From assembly GCA_017512705.1 (NCBI GenBank), contig JAFWEX010000026.1:82807-146806 (forward strand): a stretch of 64,000 bases of DNA, given 5' to 3'. Positions within the stretch are counted from its first letter, which is position 1, and each line of letters begins with the position of its first letter. A model generated the notes under the pieces. It did no database searches and had not been told where the DNA came from. It saw only the letters and a list, made by a program, of their open reading frames with translations. Shown in pieces: positions 33,109-40,941 of this stretch. The stretch is from Paenibacillus sp. (GTDB lineage Bacteria; Bacillota; Bacilli; Paenibacillales; Paenibacillaceae). The position numbers and the translations under genes are program-made.

Positions 33109-34821
33109 CTACTTGTCTGCGGCCTGCAGCAGTTCCAGTAACAACTCTTTCCGTCTTCCCCCAGCCTTACGTGCCAGCGTTGCAAGCTTCTCCACCTTGC
33201 CGAAGATCGGGTAAATGACATGTGCTGCTTCATAATGCTTGAGACTCTGAATCTGTCTAACCAGCAGTTCGAGTGTTTCATCATTCTCAAGCTCCTGCTG
33301 AATCTTCAGCTTCAGACTGTCGGTCGAACGCCGCAAGCTGGCGACTAATACAGGTACCGAGTTGACCGTTACACCATGTTTTTCCACAAAAGCAGCGGTG
33401 AATTTATCCTGGACTAATTGATGCTCATCATCCACTTCACCCATATAATATTCAACCAGTGGGAAATACCGCTCATTCACGAGTCCCAGCCCAAAAGTAG
33501 CATAGCTACCTGGCATACAGCTCTTCTCACTCTCGGTATCCTGATAGAACTCGAACTCTTGGATCGCCTCTCGCGCATACTCTTCCAGGAGTGGATGCAG
33601 CTCTGGATATTCCAGTGCATTGGCAAAGAATCGATGGGTATCCGACTTCGCAAGTCCCTTGATCGGCAAATACTGTTTAACACTGGATTTGAGCTTGATC
33701 TTGTAATTTTTCGGAAATCCCTGCTTCAATAAATGAATGATAAAGGCAATCGCCTGCTGATAGGCCCCCGGTTCCTCCTTACGAATGTGAATGGTCATCA
33801 GAGCAAATACATCATTCGCCTTACATTCGACTTGTTCTGTTTTCACATGCATATCTTCCTTTGCATACGTCCCGCTACCTTCTGCTATCATGTTTGCCGC
33901 GCGCTTACTACCAAGTTCCTTAGCCAGTTCCAGGAAAGTAAGACCTCTGGATTTGCTGTAGCTCGGTTCAAAACGCAGAATCATGACCGCCACATATAAC
34001 AGCAGATCGATAGGTTGAGAGACACCGGCCTGATTCATGCTCTCACTTGAATGCTGTTCAGCATGCTCCATATCGCTGAATAGCACCGCTACATCTGGCT
34101 TCAGTGTATATTCATTGGTACGATATGCTGAAGTCTGTACATCATAATACTGAGGTAAAAACTGTTTCTCTGCCCATCTCGTCACCGCACGAATAATATA
34201 ACCACGATGCTCCGCAAGTGCATCCTGTCGATCTTTGTTTAACTCTAGAATTCGGTCATACTGCCTGATCGTCCATGCTATATCCAACTCAGGGAATAAT
34301 TTTGGATCAAGCAGATGATTCACCAAAAAGAAAGATTCCAATGGTTTTGTTGGATACGTACCATTCTCCAGCTTCTTATCGATGTATGTATGGATATGCT
34401 CCATTAATTGCTGCCTTTTCTCTTCATTGATATATTCGAGCAACGTCAGCTCAAGTTCCCCTTCGGTCGTTGGGAATTTCCCACGAAAGGTGAAGCGATA
34501 GTCAATCGCAGGTGTATTCGCCAATTCGTCCAATCTTCCTCGGACAACCTCTACTAGTTTAGGCTGTATCTCCGTTCGCACCTGTTCCTTGGTAAAGATC
34601 CCTGCCTGCTTCGACTTGTATCCATCGTCCCACCCCAGATCTACACTGTCCACAATGGTCCGTCCAGGTCTGTAATCAAGCAGAATCTTATTGAATACTC
34701 CCATTTGCAGGGTAGTTCGCTTCACCGTATCATCAAGATCGTTCCGCTTCGCCTGTTCATTAAACCATTCATGAAGGGCTGCAATCATCTCTTCCATGGC
34801 CTGATCATATTCTGTGCTCAT
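33109..34821 (-). CDS. Large uncharacterised helical protein, 570 aa
   Basis: Mostly alpha-helical, soluble and acidic, with no signal peptide or membrane segment. Landmarks are a DFN-like N-terminal helix pair (MEEMIAALHEWFNEQAKRN), GWDDGYKSKQAGIFTKEQV, a central segment LLLYVAVMILRFEPSYSKSRG, and the C-terminal basic end LARKAGGRRKELLLELLQA. It may belong to the DUF6138 group, which I recall only vaguely. First gene of the minus-strand block; GGGAGG lies about 7 nt upstream of the ATG. Function unknown. Confidence 0.65.
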   Translation of the reverse strand: MSTEYDQAMEEMIAALHEWFNEQAKRNDLDDTVKRTTLQMGVFNKILLDYRPGRTIVDSVDLGWDDGYKSKQAGIFTKEQVRTEIQPKLVEVVRGRLDELANTPAIDYRFTFRGKFPTTEGELELTLLEYINEEKRQQLMEHIHTYIDKKLENGTYPTKPLESFFLVNHLLDPKLFPELDIAWTIRQYDRILELNKDRQDALAEHRGYIIRAVTRWAEKQFLPQYYDVQTSAYRTNEYTLKPDVAVLFSDMEHAEQHSSESMNQAGVSQPIDLLLYVAVMILRFEPSYSKSRGLTFLELAKELGSKRAANMIAEGSGTYAKEDMHVKTEQVECKANDVFALMTIHIRKEEPGAYQQAIAFIIHLLKQGFPKNYKIKLKSSVKQYLPIKGLAKSDTHRFFANALEYPELHPLLEEYAREAIQEFEFYQDTESEKSCMPGSYATFGLGLVNERYFPLVEYYMGEVDDEHQLVQDKFTAAFVEKHGVTVNSVPVLVASLRRSTDSLKLKIQQELENDETLELLVRQIQSLKHYEAAHVIYPIFGKVEKLATLARKAGGRRKELLLELLQAADK

Positions 34822-35356
34822 CTGAATTCCTCCCTTACTAAATTGAATTCTCCCCTGTATCTACCATTCTTCTATTAAACGGATGATTCGCAACTCTACC
34901 GATATATACACATATTATTGATCTTCGTATATCACCTGTCATTTTACTCTCTGAAACCCACCTGGAACAATAAGACTTACGTACGGTTGTTCGCCAGCAA
35001 AAAGATCTAGGGTTTCCTATACCTGTCTATATCCTCCTAGATCAGACAGTAAAAACACCGGAATCAGACGTTTCTCCGCCCAAATCCGGTGTATTCATGA
35101 AACATGCTGCTCTCTTGCACTACTTTAGTCTGATTAATCTGATGAATCATTCACCCTATGAATTAGCTGTTTTAAAGCAATCGCTTACTTCCGCTGTTAG
35201 ATTATTCTGGTCCTTAGATTTCTCACTCTCGTTCCGTTTGGAAAATAAAACGATTTTGTCCTAGGTATAAACATTAAGTGAATTCAAGCCGATATTACTT
35301 AAGCACTTTGTTAGAAGAAATACATAATGAGATACTACTGAAAGGATGGATTTAGT
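34822..35356. other. 535-nt intergenic region with an orphan minus-strand terminator
   Basis: At 35050-35092 the minus strand carries ACACCGGA / TCCGGTGT arms followed by TTTTT, a terminator pointing toward the 570-aa gene. No minus-strand gene ends upstream of it, only the divergent plus-strand gene at 35357. It may mark a deleted gene or an unannotated small RNA between about 35093 and 35350. No other open frame or structure was seen. Confidence 0.5.
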
Positions 35357-36856
35357 TTGAGATTCAAGAAAAGCATTAGTTTATTAACTGGTTTCACCAT
35401 TGCATTAACTTTGCTAGGAGGTACATCCCACGCAGCCACTCCAAATTTTGAGCAAGGTTCTGGTTACTCGATCGGTGGATACGATCTTGAAGCGGTACAG
35501 CCCACGAATTTTAACTGGACAAGAAAATCAAGATTTGATGCTATTGATGGGAACTTTATAGAGAAGTGGAGTATTCTTGGAACAAACGGAGGATACCCTG
35601 CAGTAATTAGTAAAGATGGCACAATCTATACTTCGAGCTCAGGTATTAATGCAACTTCGCCTCAAGGTTCTCCTTTATGGACATTCAAAGACGCAACAAA
35701 CCAGCCCGTTATCGGCAGTGATGGATTAATATATGCGACAGGTGGAAACACATTTTATGCGATAAACCCAGATGGAACCTTAAATTGGAAAATAACATTC
35801 AATGGATCTGTGAGAGAATTTGCTATTGACAATGGTAATGTTGCATATTTAGGAAGTAATAGTGGAAATCTCTATGCTATCAATCTTACTACTCAAAAGT
35901 TGGAATGGACCTACGCCTTGAAAGATTCATACAACAGTCATCCAACTGTCTCTTCTGACGGAACCATATATGTGCAGCACAGTAATTCTGGTTTAAGACT
36001 ATCGGCTATTAACCCTAGCGGAACATTGAAATGGAGTAAACAGTTAAATCAAGTCTCAGGGAACCAAAATCCCTTGAGAAGAGGCTCTCCTTTAATCGAT
36101 AAAGACGGAAACATTTATGTTATGAGTACGGGAGATGATAGTACCATATACTCTGTCAGTTCTGCCGGAGACCTTAACTGGACTTTGAAATTAGACAGGA
36201 CTGCTTCCGGTCTTATATTGGATGAAAAAAGAAATATAATCTATGCCGGAACCTCAGTGTTAACAGCTATTTCTCCGGATGGAACCGTTAAGTGGGAAAG
36301 CGATAAACTAAGTGCTCTTCCAAGTAGTATTATCTTGGATAGTTCCGGAATGATCTACCTTAGTAACGGCGTTCATGGGGTCTCCTTAATCACACCTGAA
36401 GGTAAAATCCTTTCAACATTTAACCTTGGTACTACTGAATATATCTCCATTGCTGAAAATGGTGATCTCGTTATAACAGGAGCTGGAGTAAGAGTCATTA
36501 CAGGAACCAATGATCTACATGAGTCGGATTTCCCAATTGGTACGGAAACTCCTACAGATCCAGAGGATCCAACGGACCCAGAATACCCTAATCCAGAGAC
36601 GCCTGATCCAGGATCACCTAATCCTGTAGGGGATCGTGCTATCTTTGTACTGACCCTAAGCAATGGCACTGTTAAAGAATACGATCTCTCTATGGATGAA
36701 GTACAAAGATTTATTAGATGGTATGAAACTAGAGCAGTAGGCGGGCCAATTACGTTTGCCATTAACAAACATAGCAATAACATTGGTCCCTTCAAGCAAA
36801 GACAGGACTACATCATTTACGACAAAATTATTACTTTCGAGGTAAATGAATATTAA
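35357..36856 (+). CDS. Secreted PQQ-type beta-propeller protein
   Basis: 499 aa, TTG start after an AAAGGATGGA ribosome site. Signal peptide MRFKKSISLLTGFTIALTLL ends with likely cleavage after SHA (residue 26). Residues about 60-385 are seven or so repeats of the PQQ/quinoprotein-like blade (for example GTIYTSSSGINATSPQGSPLW, trimmed, and NIYVMSTGDDSTIYSVSSAG). A Pro/Asp/Glu linker near 395-420 (TDPEDPTDPEYPNPETPDPG) leads to a small C-terminal domain ending IIYDKIITFEVNEY. The gene is visibly more AT-rich than its neighbours. No enzymatic residues identified; likely a cell-surface binding scaffold. Confidence 0.85.
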   Translation: MRFKKSISLLTGFTIALTLLGGTSHAATPNFEQGSGYSIGGYDLEAVQPTNFNWTRKSRFDAIDGNFIEKWSILGTNGGYPAVISKDGTIYTSSSGINATSPQGSPLWTFKDATNQPVIGSDGLIYATGGNTFYAINPDGTLNWKITFNGSVREFAIDNGNVAYLGSNSGNLYAINLTTQKLEWTYALKDSYNSHPTVSSDGTIYVQHSNSGLRLSAINPSGTLKWSKQLNQVSGNQNPLRRGSPLIDKDGNIYVMSTGDDSTIYSVSSAGDLNWTLKLDRTASGLILDEKRNIIYAGTSVLTAISPDGTVKWESDKLSALPSSIILDSSGMIYLSNGVHGVSLITPEGKILSTFNLGTTEYISIAENGDLVITGAGVRVITGTNDLHESDFPIGTETPTDPEDPTDPEYPNPETPDPGSPNPVGDRAIFVLTLSNGTVKEYDLSMDEVQRFIRWYETRAVGGPITFAINKHSNNIGPFKQRQDYIIYDKIITFEVNEY

Positions 36857-36864
36857 TATCTATG

Positions 36865-36893
36865 AGACCACCATCACTGGTGGTCTTTTATTT
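36865..36893 (+). terminator. Rho-independent terminator of the propeller gene
   Basis: AGACCACCA-TCAC-TGGTGGTCT, a perfect 9-bp stem followed by TTTATTTTATT. Confidence 0.9.
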
Positions 36894-37012
36894 TATTATT
36901 TTGCAGCGTAATTCAACGTAGGAAGGAATCCTTTTAGATTCTTGTTTACCAAACGGTTATATTCATTAATCAACTCATCCAAAACCATTATAATATTCGG
37001 AACAACCTTAAA

Positions 37013-38035
37013 TCACCTTAAACCAATGTCACCAAAGCGATTGCCTATCGTCTCTGGTAAGGCACGTTTAATGGCATCTATTGCACGTTGTTCCGTCGCT
37101 CCTGCCTTCCGAATAAGCTCAATCACACGTTGCACACACTTCGGTTCTCTTGAATCCCAAGATATGAAGTCATCTACTACCTCAACGATCATTGTATACA
37201 AGTTTGCGAGTAACTTATACTGGTCTATGAGCTGATCCATTTGATTGGAAAGATGCCCAAGTCCTGCAACATAAGAGGCAATATCCCATCTTGAATTGGC
37301 ATAATAGCGAATTACAGTTGCCGCTTGTTCTGCGTCATATTCTCCTGATTGCAAAGCAGCATCCATAGCAGCATACGCAGCCGCCCCACAGGCATAATCT
37401 TGAATAGGCAGCATGTAGTCATGGGTTTCCCATTTGTACACGGCCTGGATTAACGATTCCTTGCAGACCTCCCATCGATCTATGGGTGTACAGGCTTCCA
37501 GCACCTGATAGTACCAGTAGGGCGTACTGTTCCGACCAAACGAATCATAGGGAAGACAAATGCATTCATCGCCTCTATTTTCACAGATGAACAGCACCCG
37601 TTCCACATCATCATATCCAGTAACAACGACGAATTGATCATGCCAGAGAATGGCACCTATACCCCGATCAATGGAAGCTTTGATATCCAGCAGAGCATGC
37701 TTCTGATAGAGGGGAAAGGTTGGTTCGAACGAAAATCCCGCTGCTTGGCTCGCAGTCACACCAATGAAGTCAGCTGCGACAAAGTTCTCTGTCATCCAGT
37801 TGTATGCGGAGATTGACTCTGCCGTCAGACGCCGATTCACCACTAATCGGAAGGCATTTGCTGTCATACCTGCAATCATGTGGTGTGGGAGATCCGTCCA
37901 CTGTTTATGTGATAAAATGCGATGCATCGCATCTGTATACGTGCTCACGCCTCTCCATGACCCGTGTACATCAGCAGAATTCGCAGCTTTCCGGGATTGA
38001 ATCCAGTCCCGCAATACTACTTTTGCAACCATCAT
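37013..38035 (-). CDS. Uncharacterised protein, paralogue of the upstream gene (possible C39/BtrH_N-like fold)
   Basis: 340 aa. It shares a clear plan with the 332-aa product encoded just upstream: GMTANAFRLVVNRRL, then FVVVTGYDDVERVLFICENRG, then a helical C-terminal half with YMLPIQDYACGAAAYAAMDA and LQSGEYDAEQAA. The central GYDD segment with flanking beta strands recalls butirosin BtrH_N/papain-like C39 folds, but the nucleophilic Cys expected near the N-terminus is absent (LPHHMIAG instead). Starts after AAAGGAG, 24 nt after the paralogue. Function unknown. Confidence 0.68.
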   Translation of the reverse strand: MMVAKVVLRDWIQSRKAANSADVHGSWRGVSTYTDAMHRILSHKQWTDLPHHMIAGMTANAFRLVVNRRLTAESISAYNWMTENFVAADFIGVTASQAAGFSFEPTFPLYQKHALLDIKASIDRGIGAILWHDQFVVVTGYDDVERVLFICENRGDECICLPYDSFGRNSTPYWYYQVLEACTPIDRWEVCKESLIQAVYKWETHDYMLPIQDYACGAAAYAAMDAALQSGEYDAEQAATVIRYYANSRWDIASYVAGLGHLSNQMDQLIDQYKLLANLYTMIVEVVDDFISWDSREPKCVQRVIELIRKAGATEQRAIDAIKRALPETIGNRFGDIGLR

Positions 38036-38059
38036 CCTTCACTCCTTTCCTCAATCATC

Positions 38060-39058
38060 CTATCGTGCGGAATGTGCTCCCCACCTTGGTATAGTCGACC
38101 GTTTCAGGTCAGGGTACTTCCTGGATATCTCTCGAAAATAATCAACAGCCTGATCTTCCAGTGCCTTCGCCTTCACTAATACTTGTGCTAGATCTTCTGT
38201 GGTGTCTGGTCGCAAGAGACGTCTATCCTTCTGCTGAACTATATATCCTTTCATTTGGTCAATCAGCGTCCCAAGCTGTTCATAACATGCACAAGCCTGC
38301 TCCAGTTCGTTCCATGTTCCTCGAACATCCTGCAGATACATCCGGATTTCGGTTCGAGAATGGCAGAAGGATTCCAAAATATAAGCCGCACCAGATTCAT
38401 CGAAATCCCCACTCCGCAAGGCCTGTATCCACGCATCATATGCCTGCCTACCTGAAGCAATATTACGATCAGGCAGTAGGCGATAGGGGGTATCCCAATC
38501 CTCAATCGCCAGTCGCAGAGATTCAAGCAGCATCTGATCTTCAGGGATGCGGACCTGATCAGCAAACACCTGGCAGTACCAAAATCCGGTGAAATTCAAG
38601 CCAAAATTATCATACAGCAAAATCTCCGGTTCCTTACTCCGTCCGTCCTGCACATAAAAGATGCGGTCACTGTCATCGTATCCATGAATAACACCGAACT
38701 CAGGAATCCAGTAAATCACACCAGTGCCTTCACCAAGACTACGTCTTACCCAATTCACTGCATCCTGCTGGTAATAACGGAACGTGGAATGACGTGTGCG
38801 TCCACCATCCCAGATCGTGAATATCCCCAGGTTATCTATTCCCGGTCGATGCGCTTCACCCCATTGTCCATATGCTGTAACCGATAGGGGAAGTAGTCTG
38901 CGATGGATCGCCAGCTTAAAAGCCATGCCTGTATATCCAGCAAGTAAATACTTCGAACCTTGAAACTGACCCGTGTGAGTGAGTATTGCATGCAGGCTAT
39001 CCACGTACGATTTGGACTCCCGTTTCATAATAAGGTTATCTAAAATAATCTCAGCCAA
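38060..39058 (-). CDS. Uncharacterised protein, first of a paralogous pair
   Basis: 332 aa. Matching landmarks to the downstream paralogue are GYTGMAFKLAIHRRL, GVIHGYDDSDRIFYVQDG, PYRLLPDRNIASGRQAYDA and LRSGDFDESGAAYILESF. The N-terminal half looks alpha/beta and the C-terminal half helical with a possible coiled coil. No signal peptide and no Cys/His catalytic pair that I can assign. It sits 28 nt downstream of a WYL-domain regulator, so both paralogues appear to form one regulated unit. Confidence 0.68.
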   Translation of the reverse strand: MAEIILDNLIMKRESKSYVDSLHAILTHTGQFQGSKYLLAGYTGMAFKLAIHRRLLPLSVTAYGQWGEAHRPGIDNLGIFTIWDGGRTRHSTFRYYQQDAVNWVRRSLGEGTGVIYWIPEFGVIHGYDDSDRIFYVQDGRSKEPEILLYDNFGLNFTGFWYCQVFADQVRIPEDQMLLESLRLAIEDWDTPYRLLPDRNIASGRQAYDAWIQALRSGDFDESGAAYILESFCHSRTEIRMYLQDVRGTWNELEQACACYEQLGTLIDQMKGYIVQQKDRRLLRPDTTEDLAQVLVKAKALEDQAVDYFREISRKYPDLKRSTIPRWGAHSAR

Positions 39059-39086
39059 GGAAGTATCTCCTCCTCTCCATGCGGGT

Positions 39087-40007
39087 TTATTCCACGTTTT
39101 GCTTACGTTGTATCGTGAGCCTACCCATTAATTCTTCTGCATGTTGCTGAAGCTTACGTCTAAGCCACCCTGGAGATAGAAGTTCCTCCCATTCGCTAAT
39201 AAACAAATGCTGCAAGAAAGCGTCCGTGTCATAAAATTCAACTGAATAAATCTGATCTTGCCTTGCCCGAATGCGATACCCCTGCCATAGTTCAATTTGC
39301 TGCAATTCCTTCAATCGAATCTCAGCTATAAACGGTTTACGCACAGGCAGTGGTTCTTCCCATCCACCTAGCAGCACGTCTGACCTGCACTCAAATCTTT
39401 CATCTAAGTTCGATACATGAATAACGCCTTCCAATCGAATCGCCACTTGATTCACAGGGTCTGTTTCATAACCCACAACGTAATCTGCGTTAAACTGAGA
39501 TATCATCTTCAATGGACAAAAAGAAAACTGCCGTTCTCCATCGTGATCCCTGTAATGAATATGTACTTTACGCAAGTCAGTGATAGCATGGGACAACAAT
39601 TCGAAAGATTGCAGCTGCTTCGGTTGCGCCGAAAACACTGGAATCTCGCTACTTCCTACCTTCTGTTCTTCTAAAGTAAAACGCTCCAGCAAATGTGCTA
39701 CACGTTTCAACGTGTCAGCTTGATCATAATCATAGTGTCGATAGCGATGCGCCAGATATTTCAGCACACGCTGCTCTTCTTCGGTCATATACAAATGGGG
39801 CAAACGAAACGTCTGATCCTCATAACAATAGCCCCGATATTTCGCCATATACATCAAAGGGGCTCGCAGAGAGCTAGCCATATATTCAATATCACGCTGA
39901 GCCTGACGACGGGAGATTTCAAATTCACGGGCGAGCCAACTACTGTTCGGAAAACGTCCACTCCGAATCTGTTCATCAAACCAATGAATCCGATGCATAT
40001 TACTCAC
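39087..40007 (-). CDS. WYL-domain (DeoR/YafY-type) transcriptional regulator
   Basis: 306 aa. N-terminal winged HTH (PNSSWLAREFEISRRQAQRDIEYM) with arginines typical of the family. A central WYL region follows (LRKVHIHYRDHDGERQFSFCP, then ADYVVGYETDPVNQVAIRL), and the protein ends in a WCX-like domain. WYL domains bind nucleotides or single-stranded DNA and often control defence or DNA-damage genes. It heads an operon with the two paralogues of unknown function. An extended -10 (TGATATAAT, near 40045-40053) lies just upstream. Confidence 0.88.
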   Translation of the reverse strand: MSNMHRIHWFDEQIRSGRFPNSSWLAREFEISRRQAQRDIEYMASSLRAPLMYMAKYRGYCYEDQTFRLPHLYMTEEEQRVLKYLAHRYRHYDYDQADTLKRVAHLLERFTLEEQKVGSSEIPVFSAQPKQLQSFELLSHAITDLRKVHIHYRDHDGERQFSFCPLKMISQFNADYVVGYETDPVNQVAIRLEGVIHVSNLDERFECRSDVLLGGWEEPLPVRKPFIAEIRLKELQQIELWQGYRIRARQDQIYSVEFYDTDAFLQHLFISEWEELLSPGWLRRKLQQHAEELMGRLTIQRKQNVE

Positions 40008-40051
40008 TTGCCCGCCCCCTTCTCAGTCAATTCTAATATATTCCATTATAT

Positions 40052-40084
40052 CAAAAGACATGGCCCGTTCCGAAGAACAGGCCA
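40052..40084 (-). terminator. UUCG-loop terminator of the zinc-ribbon gene
   Basis: Minus strand TGGCCTGTTC-TTCG-GAACGGGCCA, a 10-bp stem with one G-U pair, then TGTCTTTTG. It separates the zinc-ribbon gene from the WYL operon. Confidence 0.7.
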
Positions 40085-40090
40085 GTTTTG

Positions 40091-40279
40091 TTATACGTGT
40101 GCTATGTCCACTCTGGATTGCACTGCTTTGGAACATTTCTTGCATACTTTTAGACTTGTACCGTCTGTTTTCGTTTGCGTATACAACAATTTAATTCGAG
40201 TACTATTGCACACCGGGCATGTTCCTCGACCCCTGGAAGGAAGACTCCACAAGACACGTCCTCTTTTGGTTTTTGCCAA
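40091..40279 (-). CDS. Small zinc-ribbon protein, 62 aa
   Basis: TTG start at 40279, with GAGG 10 nt upstream; a longer frame to 40411 would overlap the promoter. The protein starts MAKTKRGRVLWSLPSRGRG and has two cysteine pairs, C21-P-V-C24 and C46-K-K-C49, making a treble-clef or ribbon zinc site. The N-terminus is strongly basic, suggesting nucleic-acid or ribosome binding. It has its own promoter with a perfect palindrome over the -35 region, and its own terminator. Function unknown. Confidence 0.75.
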   Translation of the reverse strand: MAKTKRGRVLWSLPSRGRGTCPVCNSTRIKLLYTQTKTDGTSLKVCKKCSKAVQSRVDIAHV

Positions 40280-40322
40280 TGGTTGTGAACCTCTTTTCAA
40301 TATGGTTTGTGTGTTCACCGTT

Positions 40323-40357
40323 ATTATATAGTGCATGGTACGACACAAAGTGTCGTA
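40323..40357 (-). promoter_or_regulatory. Promoter with 19-bp operator palindrome before the zinc-ribbon gene
   Basis: TATAAT (minus strand, 40323-40328) is preceded by the perfect inverted repeat TACGACAC-AAA-GTGTCGTA (40339-40357), which occupies the -35 region. No good -35 hexamer is seen outside the palindrome. A repressor or activator site is likely; the binding protein is unknown. Confidence 0.6.
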
Positions 40358-40373
40358 TGAGTATTCGATCAAT

Positions 40374-40408
40374 AAAAATGTCCTCTCTTCGAATGGAAGA
40401 AAGGACAA
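40374..40408 (-). terminator. Rho-independent terminator of the ArsR-family gene
   Basis: Minus strand TGTCCTTTCTTC-CAT-TCGAAGAGAGGACA followed by TTTTT, immediately after the stop codon of the regulator gene. Confidence 0.8.
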
Positions 40409-40411
40409 CAT

Positions 40412-40735
40412 TTAGGATTGATCTATATTTGTCTGAGAGGCTGCCTGTAATAAGGGTTGCAATAGGCCCGGAAAGCGTGCTTCCAGATCTTCAGACCGAA
40501 GTGTGATAAAGTGCTGTGTTCCCTGTATTCTAACCCGTATCAATCCAGCTTCTCGCAGCGTCCGAATGTGATGCGACATCGTCGATTTGACAACAGGTGC
40601 ATGAAAATGACTGCACGGCTGCTCCCCACTTCTCGCTGCTTCCGCTACGATCCCAAGCCGGGTCGGATCACTGAGTGCATACAACACGGAAGAAAGTTCA
40701 ATATCGGCTACTTGAGGGTGATGTAAAATTTTCAT
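40412..40735 (-). CDS. ArsR-family transcriptional regulator
   Basis: 107 aa winged helix: LSDPTRLGIVAEAARS, then recognition helix region VVKSTMSHHIRTLREAGLI and wing GTQHFITLRSEDL. The only Cys (EQPCSH) does not form a metal site, so this is a non-metal ArsR type. Divergent from the MFS transporter at 40942; the shared intergenic region contains an 18-bp palindrome. It probably represses the transporter (inference from layout). Confidence 0.88.
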   Translation of the reverse strand: MKILHHPQVADIELSSVLYALSDPTRLGIVAEAARSGEQPCSHFHAPVVKSTMSHHIRTLREAGLIRVRIQGTQHFITLRSEDLEARFPGLLQPLLQAASQTNIDQS

Positions 40736-40800
40736 AAGGTAGTCCCCTTTTCTCAGACTATGCGTTGTATTTTAACACAGATCCATGATATATTTCTAAT

Positions 40801-40818
40801 GTTCGATATCAATCGAAC
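40801..40818. promoter_or_regulatory. ArsR-type operator palindrome
   Basis: GTTCGAT-ATCA-ATCGAAC, a perfect inverted repeat in the 206-bp intergenic region between the ArsR-family gene and the MFS gene. Confidence 0.65.
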
Positions 40819-40941
40819 TATAGTATATTCGTTTATGTAACCCTGCTGTTACAGCAAGGGATTCACATCATACAGCATTATGCAAATATTGCACACCGTT
40901 TCTGAAATGTTGCGAAACACACATTACTCTAGGAGGTTTTT

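Noticed and set aside
36865-36893. Attachment site or integrase boundary near the AT-rich propeller gene
   Set aside because: Only an ordinary terminator is seen; no integrase, tRNA or flanking direct repeats were found.
39693-40331. 212-codon plus-strand frame
   Set aside because: Antisense to the WYL regulator and the zinc-ribbon gene; crosses their promoter and terminator.
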